64,000 nucleotides of DNA from Lucinisca nassula (Eukaryota; Mollusca; Bivalvia; Lucinida; Lucinidae). The stretch is from contig OY757015.1 in NCBI GenBank assembly GCA_963580285.1, forward strand, positions 136,352,304-136,416,303, in the 5' to 3' direction. This document shows positions 1 through 9,544 of this stretch, one piece after another. Positions within the stretch are counted from its first letter, which is position 1. The number at the start of each line of letters is the position of its first letter. The position numbers were made by a program, and so were the translations under genes. The notes under the pieces are model-generated. The model saw only the letters and a list, made by a program, of their open reading frames with translations, was not told the DNA's origin and ran no database searches.

Positions 1-95
1 TCAATAAGCCGTCATAGAATCTGAGGCCTGACCCACCGGCGTGCAATTAAAGAGGGAAGCAAAGTTGCCAACCGTGATTGGGTTAACTACCATGC

Positions 96-1355
96 ATGCA
101 GTATAAAACTGAGTTCAACGAGGTTCCATTGACTGGAAGATCGGCCCCTTTCATGGAAAATATTGTTGTATCCTCTGCTGGAGTGGTCAAGTTACTTAAA
201 GGCTTGAACCCTTCTAAAGCTTTAGGGCCTGATGAGCTTCATCCTAGAGTCCTGAAGGAACTAGGAAACGAGTTAGGTCCAGTTTTTGCTCATCTTTTCC
301 AACAATCTCTCGATACGGGTGAAATTCCCAAAGAATGGCTCCTAGCGAACATCTGTCCATTTTTCAAAAAAGGAGACAGGGCGCTTGCTCGTAATTATCG
401 CCCGGTGTCACTGACCTGTGTTCTATGTAAATTGCTTGAACACATAGTCTGCTCAAACATCATGGCCCACTTGGATGAACATAAACTTTTGTCAGACAGA
501 CAACATGCATGTAGGAAAAGGCATAGTTGCGAAACTCAGTTGAGCACGGTTATTAATGATTGGGCAGAAATCCTGGACAAAGGGGGGCAGGTGGACACAT
601 TTATTCTGGACTTTGAGAAGGCTTTTGACACCCCTCCTCATGAACTACTTAAATCCAAATTATTTGGTTATGGAATTGGAGGGAAGACTCTTAAATGGAT
701 AGATTCCTTCCTTTGCTACAGAAAACAGCGTGTTGTTGTTAATGGTGAATCTGCAGTATGGGCGCCAGTTTTGTCTGGAGTCCCACAAGGGACTGTTCTT
801 GGTCCTCTATTGTTCTCCCTGTACATCAATGATATTTCCACTGACATTGACTCAGAAATAAGACTGTTCGCAGATGACTGTGTTTGTTACCGGGAAATTA
901 GAGATACAGATGACTCACTGAAACTTCAGGCTGACATAGATAGATTAGGATGTTGGGCCAGAAAATGGGGCATGAGATTTCAACCAGTTAAATGCAATAT
1001 TATGCAGATAACAAGGAAGAGATCTAATAAAGTTGAGGCGTCTTACACCTTAGAGGGAACGGTCCTCGAAAATGTGAATTCCATTAAATACCTTGGTGTG
1101 ACAATCACTCACGATTTGAGATGGAATACACACATTAGCAATATGTGTACAAAGGCGAATAGAACACTTGGTTTCCTGAGGCGAAATCTTCATCGGTGTC
1201 CTCAGGATGTGAAAGTGACAGCATACAGGGGACTTGTTCGCCCAATCTTGGAATATGGTAGTTGCATCTGGGACCCAAGCGGAGTGGTCCTTAACGAAGA
1301 AATTGAAAAAGTTCAGAATAGAGCTGCTAGATTTGTAACTGGAAATTATTGCTTT
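96..1355 (+). pseudogene. LINE A reverse transcriptase, N-terminal and catalytic part
   Basis: This frame encodes the fingers, palm and start of the thumb of a non-LTR reverse transcriptase. Visible motifs are NYRPVSLT near residue 100, the first catalytic aspartate in ILDFEKAFD near residue 171, SGVPQGTVLGPLLF near residue 226, and the catalytic FADD box near residue 257, then KYLGV and LEYGSCIWDP, as is usual in this family. The frame runs intact into the LINE B insertion, where it gains unrelated residues and a stop. No endonuclease domain is seen upstream, so this copy lacks the part needed to nick a target. The ATG at 96 is only the first methionine of the open stretch; stops lie just upstream. 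Confidence 0.88.
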
Positions 1356-1359
1356 GAAA

Positions 1360-2331
1360 GTTACAAGTGGAATCCCTCAGGGTAGCGTCCTAGGCCCTAT
1401 TCTGTTCCTGCTGTTCATTAATGACTTAACAACAGTGATTCATGTATTCAAGAAGCTCTTTGCTGACGACACTAAAGTTTACCACACAGTATCAACGATG
1501 GCAGAAATTACCCATTTCCAAGACGCCCTTGATAAATCGATGGAATGGGCAGATAACTGGCGCATGACATATAACTACAAAAAATGTAAACACATGCATC
1601 TAGGTAATCATGACCTGGGCCAGATCTATACAATGAAAAAGGGAACAGAAAGGATACCTATTGAACAGGTTAACTCTGAAAAAGACCTTGGGGTCATAGT
1701 AGATAAATCTTTAAAATTCACTGAACACATCAGCTCCAAAATCAAAACTGCAAATCGAAATCTGGGACTAATCTTTAGGACATTTACATATATAGACAAG
1801 GATATATTCTTGAACCTATACAAATCTCTAGTACGCTCACACTTAGAATATGCCTCATCGGTATGGTCGCCCTTGTACAAAAAAGACAAAATTGCATTGG
1901 AAAATGTCCAAAGACGTTCCACGAAATTAGTAAAAAGTGTTTCCAACCTGCCATATCAAGAGAGACTCCGTGTTTTGGGTCTGCCAAGTCTTGAATATCG
2001 ACGCGAGAGAGCTGATGTAATCCAAGTCTACAAGATCTTACACGATATAGATAAGGTTGATAAAGGCAAACTCTTTACGTTATCCGAATACACCGCCACC
2101 CGAGGCCATTCACTTAAACTATTTAAACGAAGATCTCGACTAGGAATTCGAGCAAACAGTTTCAGCAATAGAGTCGTTGACATTTGGAACAGTCTATCAG
2201 AATCAGTTGTGCAAGCAACCTCCCTGAACAGCTTCAAAAGTAGGCTAAATAGCTGGTGGCATCACCACCCATCCAAAGTAGAAGTAAAACAAAGATCAGG
2301 AATTGATACAATTAACTTACTCCACCCATAA
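1360..2331 (+). pseudogene. LINE B reverse transcriptase, C-terminal half
   Basis: The frame opens at SGIPQGSVLGPILF, continues through the catalytic FADD box (near nucleotide 1460), the thumb region with DLGVIVDKSLKF and LEYASSVWSP, and the C-terminal region with RRERADVIQVYKI and VVDIWNSL, all typical of L2/CR1-group LINEs. It is open to a stop at 2329-2331. The N-terminal half of the reverse transcriptase and the endonuclease are missing, so it is a dead 5'-truncated copy. The last 19 codons contain a 42-bp sequence (2275-2316) also found in the DIRS element, so the true family C-terminus may end earlier. Confidence 0.85.
2275..2316 (-). repeat. 42-bp shared sequence, copy in LINE B
   Basis: The reverse complement of these 42 bases is identical to 12299-12340, the end of the DIRS tyrosine recombinase frame, and 31 bases of it match 4443-4473 in LINE C. 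It begins AAAGTAGAAGTAAAAC on the plus strand. The function and origin are unknown. Confidence 0.85.
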
Positions 2332-2602
2332 AAGACACCAAAGGGAAAGAAATACAAACATTAAGCGACCAGACCATAATGGAAACCCAAACAAAGGAAG
2401 GCCATAAGGACAGTTACTTTCCCACAAAATGGCCATATGGCCATCCAAAACCAAAAGACACAAGTGATACAAACAGTAAGTTTGAACCAGCATGTTACGT
2501 TCCCGGACTAAACACAAGAAACCAGTATCCAAATGCGTCTGGCAGAGGCAGAAATGCCTGATATCGACGTCGACAACAGTAAGAACAGTAAGTAAGTAAG
2601 AA

Positions 2603-2932
2603 ACTGGGAGCATGACTGGAATTCTAGGAAAATTAAGATGGGAGTCTCTCAAGAAAAGGAGAAGAGACAGTAGGCTCATACTCTTATACAAAGGTCTAAA
2701 GGGTGCTGCCAGCATTCCAACAGATGACCTTGTTCCCCCGGCTAGGCACTGTAGAAAGCACCATTCAATGACGTTTCAGACCCTTACTGCAAGAACGGAT
2801 ATTTATAAAGAATCGTTCTTTCCCCGAACCATTAGAGATTGGAATGCCCTTCCCGATTCTATTATTTTGACGGCTGAAGGTGCTGAGGATTGTGTAGCTA
2901 AGTTTACATCTTTGGTTAGAGCTAGGGACTAA
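2603..2932 (+). pseudogene. LINE A reverse transcriptase, C-terminal end
   Basis: This is the continuation of the frame broken at 1355. It reads TGSMTGILGKL and WESLKKRRRDSRL, then FFPRTIRDWNALP near the end, the pattern seen at the C-terminus of CR1/L2-like reverse transcriptases, and stops at 2930-2932. A 74-base 3' tail with the ATTCTG repeat follows. It is separated from its N-terminal part by LINE B, so it is non-functional here. Confidence 0.86.
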
Positions 2933-3100
2933 CTTCCCATATCACAGGTCCTGGTGTACGAATGTCATTTGACGTGTCACCAGTAACAATTCTGATTCTG
3001 ATTCTGAATGAATATACTAAATAACAGTGCTGAAGTAACTGCTCCTTGGGGAAGTCCAATATCTGTGCTGAAATCTGGTCCTCTGACTCCACTCATATTT

Positions 3101-3436
3101 ATCTATCTATCTATCTTCTGATACTGCGTCGGTCACATTTGACCATTACCGCAGGTGTATATGACATACACTCCAGGTTTTGCAGGATGAAAGCCTACAC
3201 AGTAATCATGTAATTACGGTAGGGATCTTTAACCTGCACAGGGGATGGTTCTCCCTGCACAGGGGGCCTCCAGTTAACGTCCCGATCCGAAGGACGGTGC
3301 ACTTTATGACATTCATCCCTCCAAATGATGCCATTGGAGCGTGTTCGGACACCGAAATTTTATCGCCGCTGCCGGGGATCGAACCCGGGACCTCTAGCAT
3401 CAGAGGCAAGTGCACTAACCACTGAGCTATCACGCT
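3101..3436 (-). mobile_element. tRNA-Ala-like SINE, copy 1
   Basis: On the minus strand the element opens with a tRNA-like head (A box TAGCTCAGTGGTTAG, B box GGTTCGATCCC), followed by a body of about 250 bases and a GATA repeat tail at 3101-3116. The head resembles tRNA-Ala, but the anticodon loop is irregular, so it is a SINE promoter and not a tRNA gene. It interrupts the LINE C reverse transcriptase frame. A nearly identical copy is at 5577-5915. Confidence 0.9.
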
Positions 3437-4442
3437 TTATTACCGCAGATCTATCTGAAAGAAAATTTCTGACCCAGTGCCACATTCTTCCTGTTATACC
3501 CAACTGCTTTATCTTCATCATCAAACCATCTCGCCATACACTATCATATGCCTTTTCTATGTCAATAAACAACGCGGCTGTATGTTCATTCTTATTAAAC
3601 CCATTAAATATATCCTGTGTAATTCTCAACAGAGCATCTTGAGTCCCTCTAAACCCCCTAAATCCTTCCTGTTCCTTATCTAACAATTTGAAATGCTCAA
3701 CAAACCCATACAGTCTTGACGTTATGATCCTTTCCAAGCACTTACACAGGTAGCTAGTCAGGCTGATTGGTCTGTATCCTTCAGGGTCATGGTAGCTTTT
3801 TTTCCCCACTTTTACGAATAAACTTCACCTCGGCTTGTTTCCATTTGAGAGGCACTCCTGCAGTACTCCATGACATTTGAAATACTCTACACACTGCATG
3901 CAAAAATTCTTCACCAGCATTCTGCAGCATCTCATTGTACACTTCATCTGACCCAGGGGACTTATTCCTTTTCAACTGCTGTAACACTGCCTCCACCTCA
4001 TCCTGGGTTATATCATAATTGAGAAACTGCTCTGAATGATCAGTATTTTCTTCGTCAGATGCCTCCAAATTTCCGGAATATATTTTAGCCTCGATGTCTT
4101 CTTTCAAAGCCTCATAAAAGGTACACTTTTCCAAATGCCTACCACCAAAAAATACCTTCTCAAGAATTTCACATTCCTCTTCCCTGCCAAAAACTGGAAT
4201 ATCATTTTCATCCAACAGCGATAGAACTCCTCCTCTGTTTTGTTTCTGGTATGTAGTCAGGGAATTGAAACTCTCCCACATTTCCTTTGATGAATTTGCA
4301 TAGGTAATTTTATCACACAACATTTGAGTCCATTCAGTCTTAGCCTTTTCCTTCGCTTCCTCAAAAGCTTCCTCACAAGATTTTAAACTGTCAAAGTTCT
4401 TTGGTGTCCCCCGCCTTCTAAATCCTTTATTTGCCCTATTCA

Positions 4443-4473
4443 AATTCCTGATCTTTGTTTTACTTCTACTTTA
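4443..4473 (+). repeat. 31-bp shared sequence inserted in LINE C
   Basis: These bases are identical to 12310-12340 in the DIRS element and to the reverse complement of 2275-2305 in LINE B. In LINE C they coincide with a frame break, and taking out 31 bases rejoins the two reading frames. This points to a small insertion and not to conserved coding sequence. Confidence 0.8.
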
Positions 4474-4700
4474 CTCTAGCTTTCCCAACATTTTCATTCC
4501 ACCATGGTGGCTTTTTTCTCCTGTTCCGCATCTTAACCTCTCTCCTTGGGACAGCTTCTGCCATACACTCCATATAAATATTCATGAATGCCTCTGCCAT
4601 GTCGTCAACCGTGTTGAACTGCTCGTCTTGGGGTGTCTTGTGGTGTCTTGGGGTGTCTTGTGGTGTCTTGGGGCTTTCAGACTGACCGTATTCTATTGTC

Positions 4701-5237
4701 GCAATTGGTGATGGTCAGGTTACGGATGTTACCCTGCAGCGACCGGATTGTCATTTCCTGTCAGGAACTGAAAGTCAACTTTGGCATAAATTATTAACAA
4801 ATAACTGTATAACATCCTTGTCAAGAGGTAAATCAACAATTTCATTACACCAGATAGAACCCGAAACTTGGCATTTTCACATTAGCGGACTTATATTGAA
4901 ATATAAATCTTTAACCTAGAAAATGCATATGGATCCTGTCCAGGCATAAGTTTTTTTAGTTTAATTTGTAGGTCCAATGTGGTCTTCGTACCTTTACAGA
5001 GGTCCAAAGTAGATACAATTGGTATCAAAATAAACATGGGCATCTTATCTCCACAATGAGACCTATTATCCTTTTCTAAACTATGTACTTTTTGCACCAG
5101 GGCAACTCAAATACCACTGGGGTCAGTCACATTTTGATCTATCTGGATCGCGATATATTTTAGCAGTTTTTGACTTCGTTCACTGTGCCACAGATACGGA
5201 GAGTGAAAAACAGGCTTCAGTTATGAGACGGCATTTA
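4701..5237. other. no recognised feature
   Basis: No coding frame, repeat tail or inverted repeat was recognised in this stretch. It may hold decayed 5' sequence of LINE C. Confidence 0.4.
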
Positions 5238-5329
5238 TCGGAATCAGAATCAGAATTGTTACACGTCAAATGACATTCATACACCAGGACCTGTGATGTG
5301 GGAAGTTAGTCCCTAGCTCTAACCAAAGA
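5238..5329 (-). mobile_element. 3' end fragment of a LINE A copy
   Basis: On the minus strand these bases match the end of LINE A (about 2905-3006), including the last codons, the stop, the short 3' untranslated part and the ATTCTG tail (here CAGAAT repeats at 5239-5254). It is a strongly 5'-truncated insertion and abuts the TIR element at 5338. Confidence 0.85.
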
Positions 5330-5337
5330 GTTTAGTT

Positions 5338-6459
5338 GGGATCCATGACATTTCGTCTAAACCCATTTCGTCTAAAGGACATTTCGTCTAAAAGACATTT
5401 CGTAGAATACGACATTTCGTCTAAATTTCGTCGAAAAGTGTCTAAATTTGACTAAAAATGTCTAAAAAAATTTTCTTCTAAATTTTTTTCGTCTTAAGTT
5501 TTGTTTACACATATAATGGTAAGGAAAGACAGGTGATCTACGAAGACTGATCTTTATTTGCCAGTGACAATAAATTTCTATCTATCTATCTATCTTCTGA
5601 TACTGCGTCGGTCACATTTGACCATTACCGCAGGTGTATATTATATACACTCCAGGTTTTGCAGGATGAAAGCCTACACAGTAATCATGTAATTACGGTA
5701 GGGATCTTTAACCTGCACAGGGGATGGTTCTCCCTGCACAGGGGGCCTCCAGTTAACGTCCCGATCCGAAGGACGGTGCACTTTATGACATTCTTTCCTG
5801 CAAATGATGCCAATGGAGCGTGTTCGGACACCGAAATTTTATCACCGCTGCCGGGGATCGAACCCGTGACCTCTAGCATCAGAGGCAAGTGCACTAACCA
5901 CTGAGCTATCACGCTCCTATGGTTTCAAAGTTAATAGTTTAGGTTGTATCCTTGTGGCAAAGACTTCCTACGCCATCACGAAAACCCGCCTATATAATTT
6001 TGACCCACCTTGAATTCTCCTTTTACATGTATATTGTAAAACTGGGGTTGACTTAGACTGGTTCCCTCACCCTATAGCTCTCTGGCTTTCGCATATATTT
6101 TTAATAGAACAAAGGCATCCAGTTAAGGGTTTACAGGGGAAAAGCCTATTTTTCCTATTTCTGCTCAAAATAAAAATTGTGGGTACTCGTTAGAACCGCT
6201 TCGATGAGTATTTTTAGCAGTAATAAGAAAATTATCACAATGTTTCATCTGTATTCGTATAGACAACAGGCAGATTGTCTAAAAATTGAACAACAAAAAA
6301 ACAAGAAGAAAAAAAACAAACAAAGGTGCGACATTTCGTCTAAAATCCTTAATACATTTTTCGACGAAATGTCGTACCAGACCGGTTTTTTAGACCAATT
6401 GTCGTATTAGACGAAGTGTCTATTCGACGAAATGGGTTTAGACGAAATGTCGTGCACCC
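5338..6459. mobile_element. TIR DNA transposon remnant with an 8-bp target duplication
   Basis: Both ends carry inverted runs built on ACATTTCGTCTAAA: the left end begins GGGATCCATGACATTTCG and the right end is the complement of GGGTGCACGACATTTCG. The motif repeats several times within about 100 bases of each end. The flanks are GTTTAGTT (5330-5337) and ATTTAGTT (6460-6467), an 8-bp duplication with one mismatch. No transposase frame is present, so the copy is non-autonomous. An 8-bp duplication fits hAT- or P-type elements, but the superfamily is not established. A SINE sits inside at 5577-5915. Confidence 0.8.
5577..5915 (-). mobile_element. tRNA-Ala-like SINE, copy 2
   Basis: This has the same structure as 3101-3436: minus-strand tRNA-like head ending at 5915, a shared body and a GATA tail at 5577-5595. 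The two copies differ at only a handful of positions, so the family was probably active recently. It is nested in the TIR element. Confidence 0.9.
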
Positions 6460-6467
6460 ATTTAGTT

Positions 6468-6734
6468 GAATGTTTGGCAAATGGGGAAAAATGTCACCGT
6501 TCTTGAAAGAAAAAGATACAGGCAGGCGTAAACTTCATTCATCGCAAAAAGTCCAGTCTGGTGCTTCTGGAAAATGCCTGAGTGCATTGATAATGGTCCG
6601 TAAAATCACCCAAAGTCCGTACACCTAATTCATCGCCAGCATTTTGCGGCCTAGATCAGACGCCGCGTTTTGCAGAGTCTCCGGACAAATTAACTTCAGA
6701 AATGGTCCCTTAAAATCTTAAAAATTAAAAATAC
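6468..6734. other. left flank of the DIRS element
   Basis: There is no gene here. 6674-6734 is the left part of a tandem repeat whose other parts lie at 13034-13340, beyond the DIRS insertion. Near 6640 there is a small palindrome of the GACGCCGC type seen in many MITEs of this window. Confidence 0.6.
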
Positions 6735-6750
6735 ATTTTATTAGCGCAAT

Positions 6751-6917
6751 CTTACCATAGTAATGATTAGATTAGACTACTACCCATTTCCATGTTAATT
6801 GCAAAGGAAATTTTGAGATCGAATCAGGCTTGGTCCCGGACTGAAGATACCGGTCTTTATACCCCTACTCCAGTACCGGATAATATATCCACCGGAAGTT
6901 GCGCAGTACGTCAGTTC
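6751..6917. repeat. DIRS left inverted terminal repeat
   Basis: About 167 bases that match the complement of 12825-12991 with only a few differences. The first 16 bases of the element (6735-6750) are unique to this end and reappear, complemented, in the internal complementary region. Confidence 0.92.
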
Positions 6918-7157
6918 TTCAAATTTCCTTGAAAGTGCAAGGCTGATGAATTGAACGTTGAGAGAAAAATCGATCATCATCGGTGCCTGGAAACGTGGAT
7001 GTTCTCTGTATCCTTGCTTATTAATTGCTTAGGACGATTTGTAAAATCATTCTGCATTATTTATGGAATATTTGTCTCGTACAGCATTTCATTTTGACTA
7101 AGGAAAATATGTCAAAATTTTGCTTCGGAGAATTGCCTTCTGTTAGTTGAGATATTT

Positions 7158-9458
7158 ATGTCAAATCAACTTCGAGGTTGTTGCGGACATCTAAAAGCTT
7201 TGTGGGATATTCATCCTAGATGTTTATCTTGTTCTGGTTGTTCAAGGTTTTCAACTTGTGAGTTTTGTAAACATTGGACTTCAACCAATTGGGACATCGC
7301 TGAATCGCGCCGATCATATCGGAAACGCGTTATTTCTCAACTTTCTTCTTCTGTTTTCAGTACTGAAGAGATGAACCACAAGAAGGCTCACTAACGAGAC
7401 AAGAAGAAGCGGACAGCTCAGCCTTCCACCGGGCAACCGGGTAGGAAGACTGGTAAAGCTGAAGAACTTTTTGGAGACCATTCTTCATCGTTGGAAAATG
7501 ACTCTCCTCGTCCCTCTTTAGTCAGAGCTGCGGCTTTGGCTCTAAGAGATGCCTCCACGACCAGGGCTCCGGCCCTGTCTATTGGAGATGCCAGAGAATC
7601 CAGTGCCACGCATCTGGGTACAATCTCTGGGGCTGTTGAACCTCCGGGTTCCTCTGGTTGCGGTGATCGATCCCTATCGATCATTAGACCCAACCGGGCT
7701 TCAGCCAAATCTCATAGTGACCTGTCATCTATGGGAATACCGGGTCCCGGTGATCAAAACGTCAATGACAGTCATCACCGGGTTTCCACCGGTCCACCGG
7801 GTCCAACCGGAAAACCAGGTCAGGCCGAAAGTTCTGTTCAACCACACACCGTCCAACCCGGTGCTAGGTTTGAAATAGAAAATCCCGGTCCCGATACTAG
7901 AATCCCGGTAATCGCCGATTTCCCAGTGACCGGTCAACCAGTCACCGGGAACCGGGATGTTTCTGTTCAAGAGAAACAAGTAGTTGCAGGGCATCACTTG
8001 CCCGGTCAACTTAACCCGGAAATAACTACTGGTCATTTGAATACTAACGAGTATTCTGCACCGGGTTATAGACATTCTTTGTCTAGAAGTCATACTTCTA
8101 GACATAATGTTTCTAAACACAAGAGAAGAAAATACTCCAGGAGGAGCTCATCTTCTTCCAGTGTGTCTTCTAGGAGGTCTAGACGGCGTCATTCTAGAAA
8201 GAAGAAACGTCATCGTCGACGTTCTCCTTCTTCTTCGTCGAGTGTAACCTATTCCGTTCACCACGATCAGGAACAGGTTAGAAACACATTTTTGCCGGCA
8301 ACTGCTTCAAATGAACAGTTTATTCACACTGCCGACAATTTTATTCCTATTGTACAACAGTCCGGATCGCTTCCCCCTGATCGTACACAGCAAGCTTTAT
8401 CTATAGAAGCGGCTAATTCGGTCGCTTCCTACTTGGAGAATAACCCTGATCCGACAGTTGCTCCTTCTCCTGACAGAGTTGACGAAGATCCAGAGGATCT
8501 TCATGAAACTTGGTCATTCGATAAAGCTATTAATGAGGTTTTTCGACTCTTACCATCGGATATGTGTCCACGAGAATCGGAGGACAATATCCCGGTGAAA
8601 CCTCTTTCAGGGATTGAACGACTTTCTGGGGTTAATACAACCTCCAGATTAAGTATGCTTCCACAATCTCTAGCAGTCAAAGAGTTTGAAAAGAAGTCGA
8701 ACGTTGCACAATGGTCAGCGCCGACTTCTTTTATGACATCTATTGCTCCTATGAAATACTATAAGAGCCATAGTCCGGACTTTCCTCCAACAAATCCAAA
8801 GTTGGATAGGGACGCCGGTAAACTCTCTCTTTCTTCTCCCATTAACTTCAGTCTAAACACGACTCAGTTAGAATCATGGGAGAAACGATGCAGAGAGTTA
8901 GTCTCTATTGCTTCCCATGCAGACTTGTTCTCATCGGCAGCTTACCAGAATTTACGTCAAGAGACCTTAAATCCTCAGGCATTACAACGCCTTCTCGAAG
9001 CTGTCGGCAAGACAACCAGGCATTCTGTTGCTTTGGCCATGTCACTTGCGACAGAGATGCTAGTTTCACGCCGCGATGCAGTATTATCCACATCGCCAGT
9101 CTTACTAGACCATTCAAAGACAAAGCTTCGTGCAGCGCCTTTGAATAGTACGAGTCTATTTGGCGATCGTATCGTCGAGGTGGCTCAATCAGACTTAACT
9201 GATAAACAGCATAGATTAATGGCCGGTGTTTCATCGAAAAAAACGTCCATTAAAAACCAAGGACCAGCAATGACTCCTAGTTCTTCGAAACAGTCGAAGA
9301 ACAGGAATCAGCGGAGTAAGAAACGTCAGTTCAGTGCCTCTAATGACACTCCAAGACCTGACACAAACTCCAGCAAGGCTCCTTTTGGTCAGAAGAAAGG
9401 CCCTGTGAAGACCCCTTTCCCCTCTCGGAAAGGGGCCTCTCAAGGTCGGAAACAATAG
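7158..9458 (+). pseudogene. DIRS ORF1 (Gag-like), interrupted by an in-frame stop
   Basis: From the ATG at 7158 the frame reads a cysteine-rich N-terminus (HPRCLSC, SGC, CEFCKHW), typical of DIRS ORF1 and probably metal binding. It hits TAA at 7392-7394 and then stays open in the same frame to 9458, with an ATG at 7491. The long part has a proline/glycine-rich region, an arginine/serine-rich basic tract near 8100-8240 that could bind nucleic acid, and a C-terminal basic tail. By family role it would package the element RNA or DNA. The single TAA may be a disabling mutation or a readthrough site; other defects in the element favour mutation. The reverse transcriptase frame follows in the -1 register and overlaps its end when extended upstream of 9545. 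Confidence 0.82.
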
Positions 9459-9544
9459 TCTCCACACCCTTTCCACTGCCACAACTTCCGTTACCGGGAG
9501 TTCCAGTAGGAGGGAGACTGGCCCACTTTGTCCAACCTTGGTCA

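Larger units (their letters stand above)
1360..2599 (+). mobile_element. LINE B, 5'-truncated copy inserted in LINE A
   Basis: A second non-LTR element starts inside its palm domain and ends with a short GTAA tandem tail (about 2587-2600). GAAA is present at both junctions (1356-1359 and 2600-2603). Removing one GAAA plus the insert rejoins the LINE A frame exactly, GAA at 1356 continuing as ACT GGG at 2603. This is direct evidence for a retrotransposition event with a short target duplication. The 3' untranslated part, 2332-2590, has no other recognised feature. Confidence 0.88.
1..3006 (+). mobile_element. LINE A, non-LTR retrotransposon (CR1/L2-like group), split by LINE B
   Basis: The sequence shows two pieces of one reverse transcriptase frame (96-1355 and 2603-2932) separated by an unrelated LINE fragment, followed by a short 3' untranslated stretch and a terminal ATTCTG repeat ending at 3006. 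Tails of short tandem repeats are usual for CR1/L2-type LINEs. The 5' end lies outside the window or is truncated: the bases before 96 carry in-frame stops. A second, minus-strand copy of the same 3' end is at 5238-5329. The clade assignment rests on the appearance of the protein and is tentative. Confidence 0.85.
3007..4700 (-). pseudogene. LINE C, Jockey/I-group-like reverse transcriptase remnant
   Basis: Read on the minus strand from about 4700, the translation gives a linker rich in AAGACACC repeats, then RKKPPWWNEN, the region before the palm (KRNKSPGSDEVYNEML), GYRPISLTSYLCKCLE, the catalytic LFIDIEKAYDSV, HWVRNFLSDR and, beyond the SINE at 3101-3436, IGLPQGAVTSALLFS. The FADD-type box is missing because the copy stops at 3007 where LINE A ends. 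Two frame breaks are visible: one at an A-run near 3800, and one at 4443-4473 where a 31-bp foreign sequence sits. Removing 31 bases there restores the frame from GKARV into NRANKGF. Clade assignment is tentative. Confidence 0.82.

Noticed and set aside
3360..3436. tRNA genes at 3364-3436, 5843-5915, 18290-18366, 47870-47943, 59841-59915, 62210-62280 and 63736
   Set aside because: All are SINE heads: they are followed by SINE bodies and tails or have irregular arms, and several have target duplications around the whole SINE.
7418..8120. Alternative frames within DIRS ORF1
   Set aside because: Overlap the better supported frame that continues the cysteine-rich N-terminus.
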